In this document: piece by piece, positions 8,823 through 17,375 of the stretch | Layout of the letters: each line of letters begins with the position of its first letter | How positions within the stretch are numbered: position 1 is the first letter of the stretch | Assembly: GCF_000484635.1 (NCBI RefSeq) | Contig: NZ_AXVM01000001.1 | Location: 62,001 to 126,000 of the forward strand | Reading direction: 5' to 3' | Length of the DNA: 64,000 nt | Source: Comamonas badia DSM 17552 | GTDB taxonomy: Bacteria; Pseudomonadota; Gammaproteobacteria; Burkholderiales; Burkholderiaceae_C | Translations under genes and position numbers: made by a program | The notes under the pieces: model-generated | What the model was told of the DNA's origin: nothing | Seen by the model: the letters and a program-made list of their open reading frames with translations, nothing else | Databases searched by the model: none

Positions 8823-10483
8823 CCGATCCCATCGCCGCGCTCATGCCGCACCTGATGCTGGCGCCGATCGCGCTGCCGCTGCTCACCGCCGCCTGGCTGC
8901 TGTTCGTGCGCGAGGAGCACGAGCGCCTGAAGCTGACGGTGAACATCGCCTCCACCGCCCTCTCGCTGCTGGTATCCGTGGCGCTGCTGCTGTGGAGCAG
9001 TTCCGGATCGACCGGGTCGTTCGGCATCTACCTGCCCGGCAACTGGCCGGCGCCTTTCGGCATCGTGCTGGTGCTCGACAGGCTCACGGCGCTGATGCTC
9101 GTCACCACCAACGTGGTGGCCCTCGCGTCGGCCGTCTTTGCCGCCGCACGCTGGTACCGGGCAGGCGTGCTCTACCACTCGCTGTTCCAGTTTCAGCTCA
9201 TGGGACTGTGCGGCGCTTTCCTCACGGCAGACTTGTTCAACCTCTTCGTGTTCTTCGAAATCATGCTTGCGGCCTCCTACGGGCTGTTGCTGCATGGCTC
9301 GGGACAGGCCAGGGTGCAGGCCGGACTGCACTATATTGCAATCAATTTGGTAGCATCCAGCCTTTTTCTGATCGGCGCTGCGATGCTCTACGGCATTGCA
9401 GGAACGCTCAACATGGCCGATATCGCACGGGCAGTCGGGCAGGTGGCGGCGCACGACCGCGGGCTGCTGCATGCGGCCGCGGCCATCCTGGCAGTGGCCT
9501 TTTTCATCAAGGCGGCGGTCTGGCCGCTGAATTTCTGGCTCGCCCCGGCCTATGGCGCGGCCGTGGCACCGGTGGGTGCCCTGTTTGCCGTGCTGACCAA
9601 GGTCGGCATCTACAGCCTGCTGCGCCTGTGGACGCTCTGGTTTGGCGACGGCGCGGGCAGTTCGGCACACTGGGGCGGTGCCTGGCTGGTCGGCGCGGGC
9701 ATGGCCACGATGGTGTTTGGTGCGCTCGGCATGCTCGCCTCCCAGCGCCTGACCCAGCTGGCGAGCCATGCGGCCATTCTGTCCTCGGGCACGCTGCTGG
9801 CCGCCCTCGGCTTGGGCGACGCTGCCGTCACCGCCGGGCTGCTGTACTACCTGCCCGGCTCGACACTGGCGGTCGCCTGCCTGTTCCTGCTGGCCGACGT
9901 GGTGCGCCGCTGGCGCAACGACGGCGCGACACTCGCACCCTACGAGCGCGAAGACACGCCCTTTCTCACCGCAGAGCTGAGACCGCGCGAGCGGCTGAAC
10001 CTGGATGATGATGAGCAAATTCTGGTCGGGCGCGTGATCCACGCCACCACCGCCCTGCTGGGAATCGCCTTCCTGCTCACCACCCTGGTCATCGCCGGGC
10101 TGCCGCCCCTGTCCGGCTTCATCGGCAAATTCGCCATGCTGGCCAGCGCACTGCGGCTTCCTGGCAGCGCTCCGTCCGATGGCGTGCCGACCGCCACCTG
10201 GCTGCTGCTGGGCTTGATGCTGGTCACCGGTCTGGCAGCATTGCTGGCACTGGTACGGGTGGGCATACAGCACTTCTGGGCGGCGCACGACCGGCACGCA
10301 CCGCAGTTGCGCGTGCTCGAAGGCCTGCCGATCGCCGGGCTGCTGGGCGCCTGCATCGCCCTGGCCCTCTACGCTGGAGCGGCCACGCGCTTTACCGGCG
10401 ACGCGGCGCAGGCGCTCTATACGCCCGCGCACTACATCCATGGCGTAATGGCGGCGCAGCCGCGCGAAAGGGCAGCGCCATGA
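8819..10483 (+). CDS. mrpD: Mrp antiporter subunit D
   Basis: 554-residue polytopic protein of the proton-conducting NuoL/M/N-like family, the second antiporter-like subunit of Mrp. The conserved acidic helix (NLFVFFEIMLAASYGLLLHG) and the lysine helix (FIKAAVWPLNFWLAPAYGAA, then AVLTKVGIYSLLRL) are present. A hydrophilic loop (about residues 370-400) separates the last helices. It overlaps mrpC and mrpE by four bases each (ATGA). Confidence 0.93.
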   Translation: MTDPIAALMPHLMLAPIALPLLTAAWLLFVREEHERLKLTVNIASTALSLLVSVALLLWSSSGSTGSFGIYLPGNWPAPFGIVLVLDRLTALMLVTTNVVALASAVFAAARWYRAGVLYHSLFQFQLMGLCGAFLTADLFNLFVFFEIMLAASYGLLLHGSGQARVQAGLHYIAINLVASSLFLIGAAMLYGIAGTLNMADIARAVGQVAAHDRGLLHAAAAILAVAFFIKAAVWPLNFWLAPAYGAAVAPVGALFAVLTKVGIYSLLRLWTLWFGDGAGSSAHWGGAWLVGAGMATMVFGALGMLASQRLTQLASHAAILSSGTLLAALGLGDAAVTAGLLYYLPGSTLAVACLFLLADVVRRWRNDGATLAPYEREDTPFLTAELRPRERLNLDDDEQILVGRVIHATTALLGIAFLLTTLVIAGLPPLSGFIGKFAMLASALRLPGSAPSDGVPTATWLLLGLMLVTGLAALLALVRVGIQHFWAAHDRHAPQLRVLEGLPIAGLLGACIALALYAGAATRFTGDAAQALYTPAHYIHGVMAAQPRERAAP

Positions 10484-10971
10484 AGCGCTGGCTGCCTGCC
10501 CCGCTCGTCAGCGCCAGCCTGATGGCCGTCTGGCTGCTGCTGCACCCCGGTTTCGGTACCGGGCATCTGCTGCTTGCCATACTGCTCGGCCTGCTTCTCC
10601 CGCTGCTGCTGCAAGGACTGCGCCCGCGACAGGTGCGCGTGCGCCACCCCCTCGCCATCGTCAGGCTGATGCTCAACGTGCTGCGGGACAGCCTGCAGTC
10701 GAACGTCGCCGTACTGCGCTACGTGGTTTTCCCGAAGCGGCGCCCCCATCCGGCAGCATTCGTGCGCATCCCGCTGCGGGTGCGTGATCCCAATGCTCTG
10801 GCCGTGCTGGCGATGATCGTCTGCATCACGCCCGGAACCGTCTGGGCGGAGTTGTCGCTGGACCGCTCGGTGCTCATGCTGCATGTGCTGGAAGTGGCCG
10901 ATGCCCAGGCGGTGGCACGCCACGTTCAGACCTGCTACGAGCGTCCGCTGATGGAGATTTTCGAATCATGA
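10480..10971 (+). CDS. mrpE: Mrp antiporter subunit E
   Basis: 163-residue MnhE/PhaE subunit. Two N-terminal hydrophobic helices (PLVSASLMAVWLLLHPGF and HLLLAILLGLLLPLLLQGL) are followed by a soluble domain with VLRDSLQSNVAVLRYVVFP and the characteristic LAVLAMIVCITPGTVWAEL. It is needed for assembly and activity of the Mrp complex. It overlaps both neighbours by four bases. Confidence 0.9.
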   Translation: MKRWLPAPLVSASLMAVWLLLHPGFGTGHLLLAILLGLLLPLLLQGLRPRQVRVRHPLAIVRLMLNVLRDSLQSNVAVLRYVVFPKRRPHPAAFVRIPLRVRDPNALAVLAMIVCITPGTVWAELSLDRSVLMLHVLEVADAQAVARHVQTCYERPLMEIFES

Positions 10972-11249
10972 ATACCCCCCTCCTCGCCTGGTCTCTGCCC
11001 TTGGCCCTGGGCATGCTGGTACTGGCCATGCTGCTGTGCCTGATGCGCATGCTGCGCGGGCCCGGCGCGCAGGATCGCATCCTCGCGCTGGACACGATAT
11101 ACATCAACGGCATGCTGCTCATACTGGTGCTCGGCGTGTACTGGAGCAGCAGCAATTACTTCGAGGCCGCACTGCTGATTGCCTTGCTGGGCTTCATCGG
11201 CAGCACGGCGCTGGCCAAGTTCCTGCTGCGTGGCGAGGTGATTGAATGA
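10968..11249 (+). CDS. mrpF: Mrp antiporter subunit F
   Basis: 93-residue membrane protein with three helices and the family signature RMLRGPGAQDRILALDTIYI. MrpF is one of the small hydrophobic subunits of the antiporter. The four-base overlaps at each end continue the operon pattern. Confidence 0.9.
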   Translation: MNTPLLAWSLPLALGMLVLAMLLCLMRMLRGPGAQDRILALDTIYINGMLLILVLGVYWSSSNYFEAALLIALLGFIGSTALAKFLLRGEVIE

Positions 11250-11623
11250 CACCCATCCTGCCACTGTGGCTCGATGTGCTGGTCTCTGTCCTGATCCTTG
11301 CCGGAGCAGGCATTGCACTGACAGCATCCATAGGCCTTTTGACCCTGCCGAGCTTTTTCAAACGGGTGCATCCGCCCGCCACGACAGCCACGCTGGGCTG
11401 CTGGTGCATTCTTCTGGGCGCCCTGGCGTATTTTTCATGGCAAGACGGCACGCCCATGCTGCGGCTGCTGCTGATCGCGCTGTTCATGGCAACCACCGTG
11501 CCCATCACCAGCATCTTCCTCCTGCGCGCAGCGCTGTTTCTTGCGCGCCGCGCAGGAGAGAATGTGCCTGCCACCCTGAGCGGCCCGCAATCGGATGCCG
11601 CCAAAACAGGCAAACCTGGCTGA
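11246..11623 (+). CDS. mrpG: Mrp antiporter subunit G
   Basis: 125-residue MnhG/PhaG subunit with three hydrophobic segments and the family motif TASIGLLTLPSFFKRVHPPA, followed by ATLGCWCILLG. It is the last gene of the six-gene operon mrpA(B)CDEFG, which exports Na+ or K+ in exchange for protons and usually serves pH and salt homeostasis. A perfect hairpin (11639-11658) lies between its stop and the end of the convergent nsrR. Confidence 0.9.
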   Translation: MTPILPLWLDVLVSVLILAGAGIALTASIGLLTLPSFFKRVHPPATTATLGCWCILLGALAYFSWQDGTPMLRLLLIALFMATTVPITSIFLLRAALFLARRAGENVPATLSGPQSDAAKTGKPG

Positions 11624-11638
11624 TCAAGCCCGATCCAT

Positions 11639-11658
11639 CCGGTGCAGCACTGCACCGG
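11639..11658. terminator. Hairpin between convergent mrpG and nsrR
   Basis: CCGGTGCAG and CTGCACCGG form perfect 9-bp arms around a CA centre. It is placed between two convergent genes and could end transcription from either side. It has no T-run, so the terminator call is tentative. Confidence 0.5.
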
Positions 11659-11660
11659 CC

Positions 11661-12131
11661 TCACGCCAACGCAGGTACGCCAGGCACGAGCGCAGCGCCA
11701 GCGCCCCGCCGCATCCCTCTGGCACTCAGCGGCGCGAGATCAGCGAGGGTGACGCCATCCAGCACCGCCAGGTAGCTGCGGGTCGCCCGGTCGAGCACGC
11801 CCTTGAGATTGCAATTGCTGCTGATGCGGCAGACGGAGTGGCTGGCGCTGAAGCACTCCACCATCTCGAAATTGGTTTCGGTCGCACGCACCACGGCGCC
11901 TACGATGATCTCTTGCGGCGGGCGCATCAGCCGCATGCCGCCGCCGCGCCCGCGCGTGGTGTCCAGCAGCTCCAGCGATGCCAGCTGGCGCACGATCTTG
12001 GTCAGATGGCTGCGGGAAATCCCATGCGCCTGGGCAATCTCGGTAATGGTCACAGGCTGCTCGCGCCCTTCGTAGGCAGCGCAATACATCAGTACGCGCA
12101 AGGCGTAATCGGTCCATTGGGTCAGGTGCAT
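11661..12131 (-). CDS. nsrR: Rrf2-family nitric-oxide-sensing repressor, NsrR-like
   Basis: 156-residue Rrf2-family winged-helix regulator. The N-terminus MHLTQWTDYALRVLMYCA and the recognition region ITEIAQAHGISRSHLTKIV are typical of NsrR, as is the effector region with three cysteines in a C-x7-C-x5-C arrangement (ECFSASHSVC...NC) that can hold an Fe-S cluster sensitive to nitric oxide. The start at 12131 matches the family; an upstream ATG would add eight unrelated residues. It is divergent from a truncated globin gene, which fits repression of NO-detoxification. IscR is the nearest alternative, but the iscSUA neighbours are absent. Confidence 0.85.
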   Translation of the reverse strand: MHLTQWTDYALRVLMYCAAYEGREQPVTITEIAQAHGISRSHLTKIVRQLASLELLDTTRGRGGGMRLMRPPQEIIVGAVVRATETNFEMVECFSASHSVCRISSNCNLKGVLDRATRSYLAVLDGVTLADLAPLSARGMRRGAGAALVPGVPALA

Positions 12132-12163
12132 GGCGTCATCCGCGCTTAAAATCACATATCACG

Positions 12164-12189
12164 TGCATTTTATTGAATTCGCAAATGCA
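12164..12189. promoter_or_regulatory. Inverted repeat in nsrR/globin divergent promoter
   Basis: TGCATTT (12164-12170) and AAATGCA (12183-12189) form a perfect inverted repeat separated by 12 bases. The half-sites equal the core of the NsrR operator known from E. coli, but there the halves are only one base apart, so this may be two separate half-sites or a variant operator. Confidence 0.4.
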
Positions 12190-12223
12190 GGCAATTCCAA
12201 GCCTGGCAGGCACTTGCTCCACC

Positions 12224-12652
12224 ATGACCACCACCACGCCCTCCACGCCCGCAGCCCTCGATGCCGACGGCGTCTCCCGCCTCGTCTATGGCTTCTACGA
12301 CGACATCCGCGCCCATCCCGAGCTGGGGCCGGTGTTTGACCGCGTGATCCAGGACCGCTGGGGCATTCATCTGCCGCGCATGGTGCAGTTCTGGAGCACG
12401 GTGATGCTGGGCACGCGCAGCTTCAGCGGCAATGTGTTCGGCAAACACATGGCGATCGACGGCGTGCAGCCCGGGTATTTTTCCATCTGGCTGGCGCTGT
12501 GGAAGAAGAACACCGAGGCGCTGTTCGCACCGGAGGTGGCGCAGGAGTTCCAGTTCGTCGCCAAAGGCATCGCGCGCAATCTGTACAACGGCTACTTCGG
12601 CGTCTTCCCCGAATTCGCGGATGCGCAGCCCGAGGATGAAGCCGCGGCCTGA
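12224..12652 (+). CDS. Group III truncated haemoglobin
   Basis: 142-residue 2-on-2 globin. It has the group III pattern: LVYGFYDDIRAHPELGPVF in the early helices, then WGIHLPRMVQFWSTVMLG with the distal-side residues, and GKHMAIDGVQPGYFSIWLALW carrying the proximal histidine. Truncated haemoglobins bind O2 and NO, and group III members are linked to NO or electrophile stress. The start MTTTTPSTP at 12224 was chosen because upstream codons are non-conserved and overlap the promoter. Divergent transcription from nsrR suggests NO-responsive control. Confidence 0.85.
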   Translation: MTTTTPSTPAALDADGVSRLVYGFYDDIRAHPELGPVFDRVIQDRWGIHLPRMVQFWSTVMLGTRSFSGNVFGKHMAIDGVQPGYFSIWLALWKKNTEALFAPEVAQEFQFVAKGIARNLYNGYFGVFPEFADAQPEDEAAA

Positions 12653-12668
12653 GTGCCCGATGCCTCAC

Positions 12669-12878
12669 TCAGTAATGCGGTGGAATTTCATCGCGCAGAC
12701 TGCCCGGCGCTGACGGGCCGCCGCTGTCACGCAGCTGCTGTCGCAGCTGCACCAGCTGCCCCTGGAGCTGCTCGATCCGCTGGTGCTGCTGGTAGACGAG
12801 CAGGTTGAGGTGCTCAAGGAGATCCTCGGCAAACGCCGCCTTGACCTCCAGCGCCTCCAGACGCTCCAGGGTGTTCAT
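12669..12878 (-). CDS. slyX: SlyX family protein
   Basis: 69-residue coiled-coil protein of the SlyX family: LERLEALEVKAAFAEDLLEHLN with leucine heptads, QHQRIEQLQGQLVQLRQQL, and the diagnostic C-terminal IPPHY. Its function is not established. The ATG at 12878 fits the family; a GTG two codons upstream (12884) is possible. It lies 14 bases downstream of the aminotransferase gene on the same strand and is probably co-transcribed with it. Confidence 0.85.
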   Translation of the reverse strand: MNTLERLEALEVKAAFAEDLLEHLNLLVYQQHQRIEQLQGQLVQLRQQLRDSGGPSAPGSLRDEIPPHY

Positions 12879-12892
12879 CGCCACGGACAGCG

Positions 12893-14092
12893 TCAGCTCA
12901 GCGCCTTGCCCAGCCGTGCCACGCCTTCACGGATCTTGCCCACATCGGCCGTGGCAAACGACAGCCGCAGCGTGGCAATATCCGGATGGGCGCAGAAGAA
13001 CGGCGCCCCGGGAACGAAGGCAACGCCCTGCGCTATGGCCAGTTTGGCAAACGCATTGCCATCCGCCACCTTGCCGCCGGCACCCGTGAGGCGCGCCCAG
13101 ATGAACAGGCCCCCGCTGGGCTGGACGAATGCGATCGCCCCGCCCAATTCAGTGCGCAGCGCATCGGCCATGGCGGCGGCGCGCCCGGCATAGACGCTGC
13201 GCACACGCGCGAGCGTGGCCGGCATGCGGCCGGCCTTGAGGTATTGCGCTGCCGTCGCCTGGGCGAAGGTGCTGGTGTGCGCATCACTGAACTGCTTGCA
13301 CATCGTTGCCCTGGCCAGCAGCTCCGGCGGCGCGATCATCCAGCCCACGCGCAGGCCGGGCGAAAGCACCTTGGAGAGCGAGCCGCAATGCACCAGCAGC
13401 TCACGGCTGCCCGGCACCTGGCTGGAGAGCGCCAGCAGGCTGGGCGGCGGGGCTTCACCAAAATACAGGTCGCCATAGGGATCGTCCTCAACGATCACCG
13501 TCCGGTATTGGACGGCCAGCTCGAGCACGCGCTTGCGCCGCGCAAGGCTCAGCATCGCGCCGCTGGGGTTGCCGAACGTGGGAATCAAGTACACCAGCTT
13601 GGGCTTGTGCTCGACGATCAACCGCTCCAGCGTGTCGGCCTGCACGCCCTCGCCATCGATCGGCGCACTCACCAGATCGGCGCCGTAGAGGCGAAAGCAC
13701 TGGATCGTGGCGAGAAACGTGGGGCCTTCGACAATGACCTTGTCGCCCGGGTCGATCAGCGTCTTGCCGACGAGATCCAGCGCCTGCTGGCTGCCGGTGG
13801 TCACGATCAGCCCTTCGGGCGCAACGCCTGCTGCGCCTTTGGCCGCCATGAACTGCGCGAGCTGCTCGCGCAGCTGCGGGTAGCCTTCCGTGGCTCCATA
13901 TTGCAGGGCGCTGCCGGGCTCCTCGGCCAGCGCCCGGTCGCACGCCTCGCGAATGCCGTCCACATCGAACATGGCGCTGTCGGGAAAGCCGCCGGCGAAG
14001 CTGATGATGCCGGGCTTGCCCAGCAGCTTGAATAGTTCGCGAATGGCGGAAGTCTCCACCTGGTTGAGGCGCTGGGCAAAGGGAATGGACAT
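12893..14092 (-). CDS. PLP-dependent aminotransferase, class I/II
   Basis: 399-residue fold-type I aminotransferase resembling the alpha-aminoadipate / aromatic (LysN, KAT-like) group. Visible are KPGIISFAGGFPD near the start, LIVTTGSQQALDLVGK, LIPTFGNPSGA, VIVEDDPYGDLYF with the PLP-contacting Asp, and the catalytic lysine in GSLSKVLSPGLRVGW. Start MSIPFAQRL at 14092; the frame is open upstream into the promoter. Substrate cannot be fixed from sequence. Divergent from nth, with a symmetric promoter element between them. Confidence 0.88.
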   Translation of the reverse strand: MSIPFAQRLNQVETSAIRELFKLLGKPGIISFAGGFPDSAMFDVDGIREACDRALAEEPGSALQYGATEGYPQLREQLAQFMAAKGAAGVAPEGLIVTTGSQQALDLVGKTLIDPGDKVIVEGPTFLATIQCFRLYGADLVSAPIDGEGVQADTLERLIVEHKPKLVYLIPTFGNPSGAMLSLARRKRVLELAVQYRTVIVEDDPYGDLYFGEAPPPSLLALSSQVPGSRELLVHCGSLSKVLSPGLRVGWMIAPPELLARATMCKQFSDAHTSTFAQATAAQYLKAGRMPATLARVRSVYAGRAAAMADALRTELGGAIAFVQPSGGLFIWARLTGAGGKVADGNAFAKLAIAQGVAFVPGAPFFCAHPDIATLRLSFATADVGKIREGVARLGKALS

Positions 14093-14130
14093 GGCTGGAT
14101 TTCGTTGGAACAGGTTCACTGCAGATCTTG

Positions 14131-14172
14131 GATTGTCGCCAATCGCAAAACATTGCGCACGCAGCGACAATC
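14131..14172. promoter_or_regulatory. Symmetric divergent promoter with nested palindromes (aminotransferase / nth)
   Basis: GATTGTCGC (14131-14139) and GCGACAATC (14164-14172) are perfect 9-base inverted arms, and nested inside is CGCAA-AACA-TTGCG. Read outward, each outer arm gives GACAAT, a plausible -10 element, one for each divergent gene. For nth the -10 lies seven bases before the ATG, implying a leaderless or nearly leaderless message. -35 elements are weak. Confidence 0.45.
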
Positions 14173-14178
14173 TTCGCC

Positions 14179-14823
14179 ATGAACCATGCTGCCATCGCCG
14201 CCTTTTTTGCGACGCTTCAATCCGCCAACCCGCATCCCGTCACCGAACTGGAATACACCAGCGTCTTCGAGCTGCTCACCGCCGTGCTGCTTTCCGCCCA
14301 GGCGACCGACGTCGGCGTGAACAAGGCGACACGGCGGCTGTTTCCCGTGGCCAATACGCCGCAGGCCATCCTGGACCTTGGCCTCGATGGCCTGCAAAGC
14401 CACATCAAGACCATAGGTCTGTACCGCACCAAGGCGAAAAACCTGCTGCAGACCTGCCGCCTGCTCATCGAGCGCCACGGCGGCGAGGTGCCGCGCACGC
14501 GCGAGGCGCTGGAGGCCCTGCCGGGCGTGGGGCGCAAGACCGCCAACGTGGTGCTCAACGTGGCCTTTGGCGAGCCGACGATGGCGGTGGACACGCACAT
14601 CTTTCGCGTCAGCAACCGCACCGGGCTTGCACCCGGCAAGACGCCCCTGGCCGTGGAACTCCAGCTGCTCAGGCGCGTGCCCGCCGAATACCTGCCTGAT
14701 GCGCACCACTGGCTGATCCTGTACGGGCGCTATGTCTGCCAGGCGCGCACGCCGCGCTGCTGGGAATGCAGCGTCGCCCGCTATTGCGATTTCAGGCCGA
14801 AGACACCGGCGCCGCGGAGTTGA
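14179..14823 (+). CDS. nth: Endonuclease III (DNA glycosylase/AP lyase)
   Basis: 214-residue base-excision repair enzyme that removes oxidised pyrimidines and nicks at abasic sites. The helix-hairpin-helix LPGVGRKTANVVLNVAFG is present, with the catalytic Lys within TANVV's neighbourhood and the catalytic Asp in MAVDTHIFRVSNR. The C-terminal 4Fe-4S ligands are in the classic C-x6-C-x2-C-x5-C spacing (CQARTPRCWECSVARYC). The start MNHAAIAAFF at 14179 directly follows the putative -10 element. Confidence 0.96.
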   Translation: MNHAAIAAFFATLQSANPHPVTELEYTSVFELLTAVLLSAQATDVGVNKATRRLFPVANTPQAILDLGLDGLQSHIKTIGLYRTKAKNLLQTCRLLIERHGGEVPRTREALEALPGVGRKTANVVLNVAFGEPTMAVDTHIFRVSNRTGLAPGKTPLAVELQLLRRVPAEYLPDAHHWLILYGRYVCQARTPRCWECSVARYCDFRPKTPAPRS

Positions 14824-14835
14824 CGCAGGGAGGGT

Positions 14836-16371
14836 TCAGACGGCGCACTGCTCGCTCGCCATGTAGCGCAGCCGCCATTCCTCAAAGGGCAGGGTGTCGC
14901 CCGCCTCGATCTCGCGCTGGCGCTCCAGCGATTGCTGCGCCATCAGGCAATAGCGCTCTTCCTGTACGGCATCCCAGGCATGGCCAAGCAGCTGCTGCTG
15001 CGCGGTCTGCGAGCGCGCCGCGGCAAACGCGATGTAATCGTTGCCATAGAGTCGCTGCACCTCCGCCAGCACACGCGCCGATGGCGTCCGTGCAGGATCG
15101 CTCCAGGTGGTGCGCGCCTGCGCCAGCGCACGCCCGTAGGCATCGCCACCCTGCAGTCCATCCAGGTGGGCGGCGATCGGCTCGCACTCGGCCAGCACCT
15201 GCGCTCCCCAGTCCGCCAGCAGCACCTGTGCGCCGCTGCAGGCCAGGCGCAGGCCCGGCTCGCGCCCGCGCTCGGCCGCCAGGTGCTGGTTGTGCTTGAG
15301 CGCGGCAATTTCCTCGGGCGTATCCGGCTGGCTGTCCGACAGCAGGCAATGCAGCAGGAACACATCGAGCACGCGCATGGTGTCGGCCGAAATTCCGACG
15401 GGCACCAGCGGGTTGATGTCCATCAACCGCACCTCGATGTATTCGACGCCGCGTTCGCGCAGGGCGTGCAGCGGCCGCTCGCCGCTCTGGACCGTGCGCT
15501 TGGCACGTATCGTGCCGTAGAACTCGTTTTCGATCTGCAGCAGGCTGGTGCCCAGCTGGTTGTAATCGCCACCGAGGCTGCGCACGCCCATGGCCTCGTA
15601 AGGTGGATAAGGCCTGGTGAGTGCCTCGTGCAGCGAGGCGGCGTAGCCCTGCAGGCCGTTGTAGCTCACAGACAGACTGGCCTGCGCATCGCTCTGGTAG
15701 CCCAGCCGCCCCATGCGCAGCGACGTGGCGTGCGGCAGGCTCAGCGCCCTCCTGCCATCACCGAGCGGGGCCAGCCCATGCTTGCGGCCGGCGACAAACC
15801 CGGGCTCCAGCACCGGCGAGGCGCCGAACAGGTACAGCAGCACAAAGGACTGGCGCCGAAAGTTGCGGATCAGCGCGAAATACGCATCCGTTCCCACGCC
15901 GGGCAGGGACCAGTTGTAGTGGATGCCCGCAATCATCTGCATGCGCCTGCCATAGCGATGGCCCAGGCCCATGCGATAGACGCTCTTGGCGCGGCCGATA
16001 TTCGAAGTGCCGTAGCGCCCCAGCGGAATGGTTTCGTCCGGCGGCAGCAGGCTGGGCATGCTGGTGTTCCACAGCAGTTCGGGTTCGCTCTGGCGCGCCA
16101 GCACCTGGTGCGCTGCCTGGTGCAGCTCGGTCAATTCATCCAGGCAGGCCTGCACCGTGGGTTGCGGCTGCGTGATGAGTTCCAGCAGCGACTCGCTGTA
16201 GTCCGTCGTGATGCTGGCGTGCGTCAGCGCCGAGCCCAGCGCCTGGGGATGCGGCGTGAGCGCCAAGCGGCCCGCAGGCAGCACGCGCAACCCTTCCTTC
16301 TCCACACCGCGGCGCATGCCGGCAATGCGCTCTGCGCTGAGCGCTGCCAGGCGCGCTTGCATTGTGCTCAT
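14836..16371 (-). CDS. gshA: Glutamate-cysteine ligase
   Basis: 511-residue gamma-glutamylcysteine synthetase, first step of glutathione synthesis (glutamate + cysteine + ATP). It is the proteobacterial type I enzyme (E. coli GshA, about 518 residues): GVEKEGLRV at the N-terminus, TDYSESLLELIT, RYGTSNIGRAKSVYRMGLGHRYG, and MQMIAGIHYNWSLP are visible, plus EVRLMDINPLVPVGIS. It ends 12 bases from the convergent nth stop. A glutathione-dependent formaldehyde enzyme (fghA) occurs later in the window, consistent with glutathione use. Confidence 0.95.
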   Translation of the reverse strand: MSTMQARLAALSAERIAGMRRGVEKEGLRVLPAGRLALTPHPQALGSALTHASITTDYSESLLELITQPQPTVQACLDELTELHQAAHQVLARQSEPELLWNTSMPSLLPPDETIPLGRYGTSNIGRAKSVYRMGLGHRYGRRMQMIAGIHYNWSLPGVGTDAYFALIRNFRRQSFVLLYLFGASPVLEPGFVAGRKHGLAPLGDGRRALSLPHATSLRMGRLGYQSDAQASLSVSYNGLQGYAASLHEALTRPYPPYEAMGVRSLGGDYNQLGTSLLQIENEFYGTIRAKRTVQSGERPLHALRERGVEYIEVRLMDINPLVPVGISADTMRVLDVFLLHCLLSDSQPDTPEEIAALKHNQHLAAERGREPGLRLACSGAQVLLADWGAQVLAECEPIAAHLDGLQGGDAYGRALAQARTTWSDPARTPSARVLAEVQRLYGNDYIAFAAARSQTAQQQLLGHAWDAVQEERYCLMAQQSLERQREIEAGDTLPFEEWRLRYMASEQCAV

Positions 16372-16466
16372 GATGGTGTTTTCTTTGTGTGAACGGCGCG
16401 GAACTTAGCACGCGCCGCGCGATTGCGCGCCTTCGCCCAAGAGCACCTGTATGCCACCGCGGGTTT

Positions 16467-17375
16467 TCAGCGGCGCGCAGCCATGACCTTGCCCACCTCC
16501 AGCGTGCCCTGGGCGGCGCCGCCTTGGGGCACCTGCTGGCCCGCGGGGTCGATGGCCTCTGCCAGGCGTTCGGCCAGCTGCTCCGCCACCAGCGCGCCCG
16601 TGCCCAGATAAATGCCCTGGGTCAGCGTGATGTGGGCCGCTTCAAAGCCGCCGCCGCCAGCGCACAGGATGGTGCGCGTCGGCGCACTTTCGTGCGTGAG
16701 CACCAGCATGGCCGGCACCACCGACGCAGGCTGCAAGGCGGCCAGCACCTCGGCCGGAAACAGGCTCTCGGTCATGCGCGTGGCCGCGGTGGGCGCCAGC
16801 GCATTCACATGGATGCCGTATTTGGCGCCTTCAATCGACAGCGTCTGCATCATCCCGACCTGCGCCAGCTTGGCCGCGCCATAGTTGGTCTGGCCAAAAT
16901 TGCCGTAGAGCCCGGTGGACGAAGTCGTCATCAGAATGCGCCCGTATTGCTGCGCCTGCATGTGCGGCCAGACCGCCTTGCAGCAATGCGCCGCGCCCAT
17001 CAGATGCACATCGACCACGCGGCGGAAATCCTCCATCTCCATCTTCGCAAACGACTTGTCGCGCAGAATGCCGGCGTTGTTCACCAGGATGTCCACCCGG
17101 CCCCAGGCGTCGGCGGCCTGCCGCACCATGGCCTGCACCGCCGCGAAATCCGTCACCGACGCGCCATTGGCCAGCGCCACGCCGCCCGCAGCCGCAATTT
17201 CGTCGACCACCGCCTGCGCCGCCGAGACCGAGCCGCCGCTGCCATCGACTGCGCCGCCCAGATCGTTCACCAGCACCCTGGCGCCGCGCGCCGCCAATGC
17301 CAGAGCATGCTGGCGGCCCAGGCCGCCGCCCGCTCCCGTTACGATCGCTACCCGTCCCGTGAAATCCAAACCCAT
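16467..17375 (-). CDS. SDR family (R)-3-hydroxyacyl-CoA dehydrogenase-like oxidoreductase
   Basis: 302-residue short-chain dehydrogenase/reductase. The nucleotide-binding TGAGGGLGRQHALALA, the NNAG motif, SS-x13-YGAAK catalytic set (TTSSTGLYGNFGQTNYGAAK) are all present. The VLVNDLGGAVDGSG loop and C-terminal extension resemble the dehydrogenase domain of peroxisomal multifunctional enzyme type 2, so it is probably a hydroxyacyl-CoA dehydrogenase rather than FabG. Divergent from the NUDIX gene. Confidence 0.82.
   Translation of the reverse strand: MGLDFTGRVAIVTGAGGGLGRQHALALAARGARVLVNDLGGAVDGSGGSVSAAQAVVDEIAAAGGVALANGASVTDFAAVQAMVRQAADAWGRVDILVNNAGILRDKSFAKMEMEDFRRVVDVHLMGAAHCCKAVWPHMQAQQYGRILMTTSSTGLYGNFGQTNYGAAKLAQVGMMQTLSIEGAKYGIHVNALAPTAATRMTESLFPAEVLAALQPASVVPAMLVLTHESAPTRTILCAGGGGFEAAHITLTQGIYLGTGALVAEQLAERLAEAIDPAGQQVPQGGAAQGTLEVGKVMAARR

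Noticed and set aside
9331-9375. Low-GC stretch inside mrpD
   Set aside because: It encodes INLVASSLFLIG, a conserved helix of the family; no palindromic arms are present.
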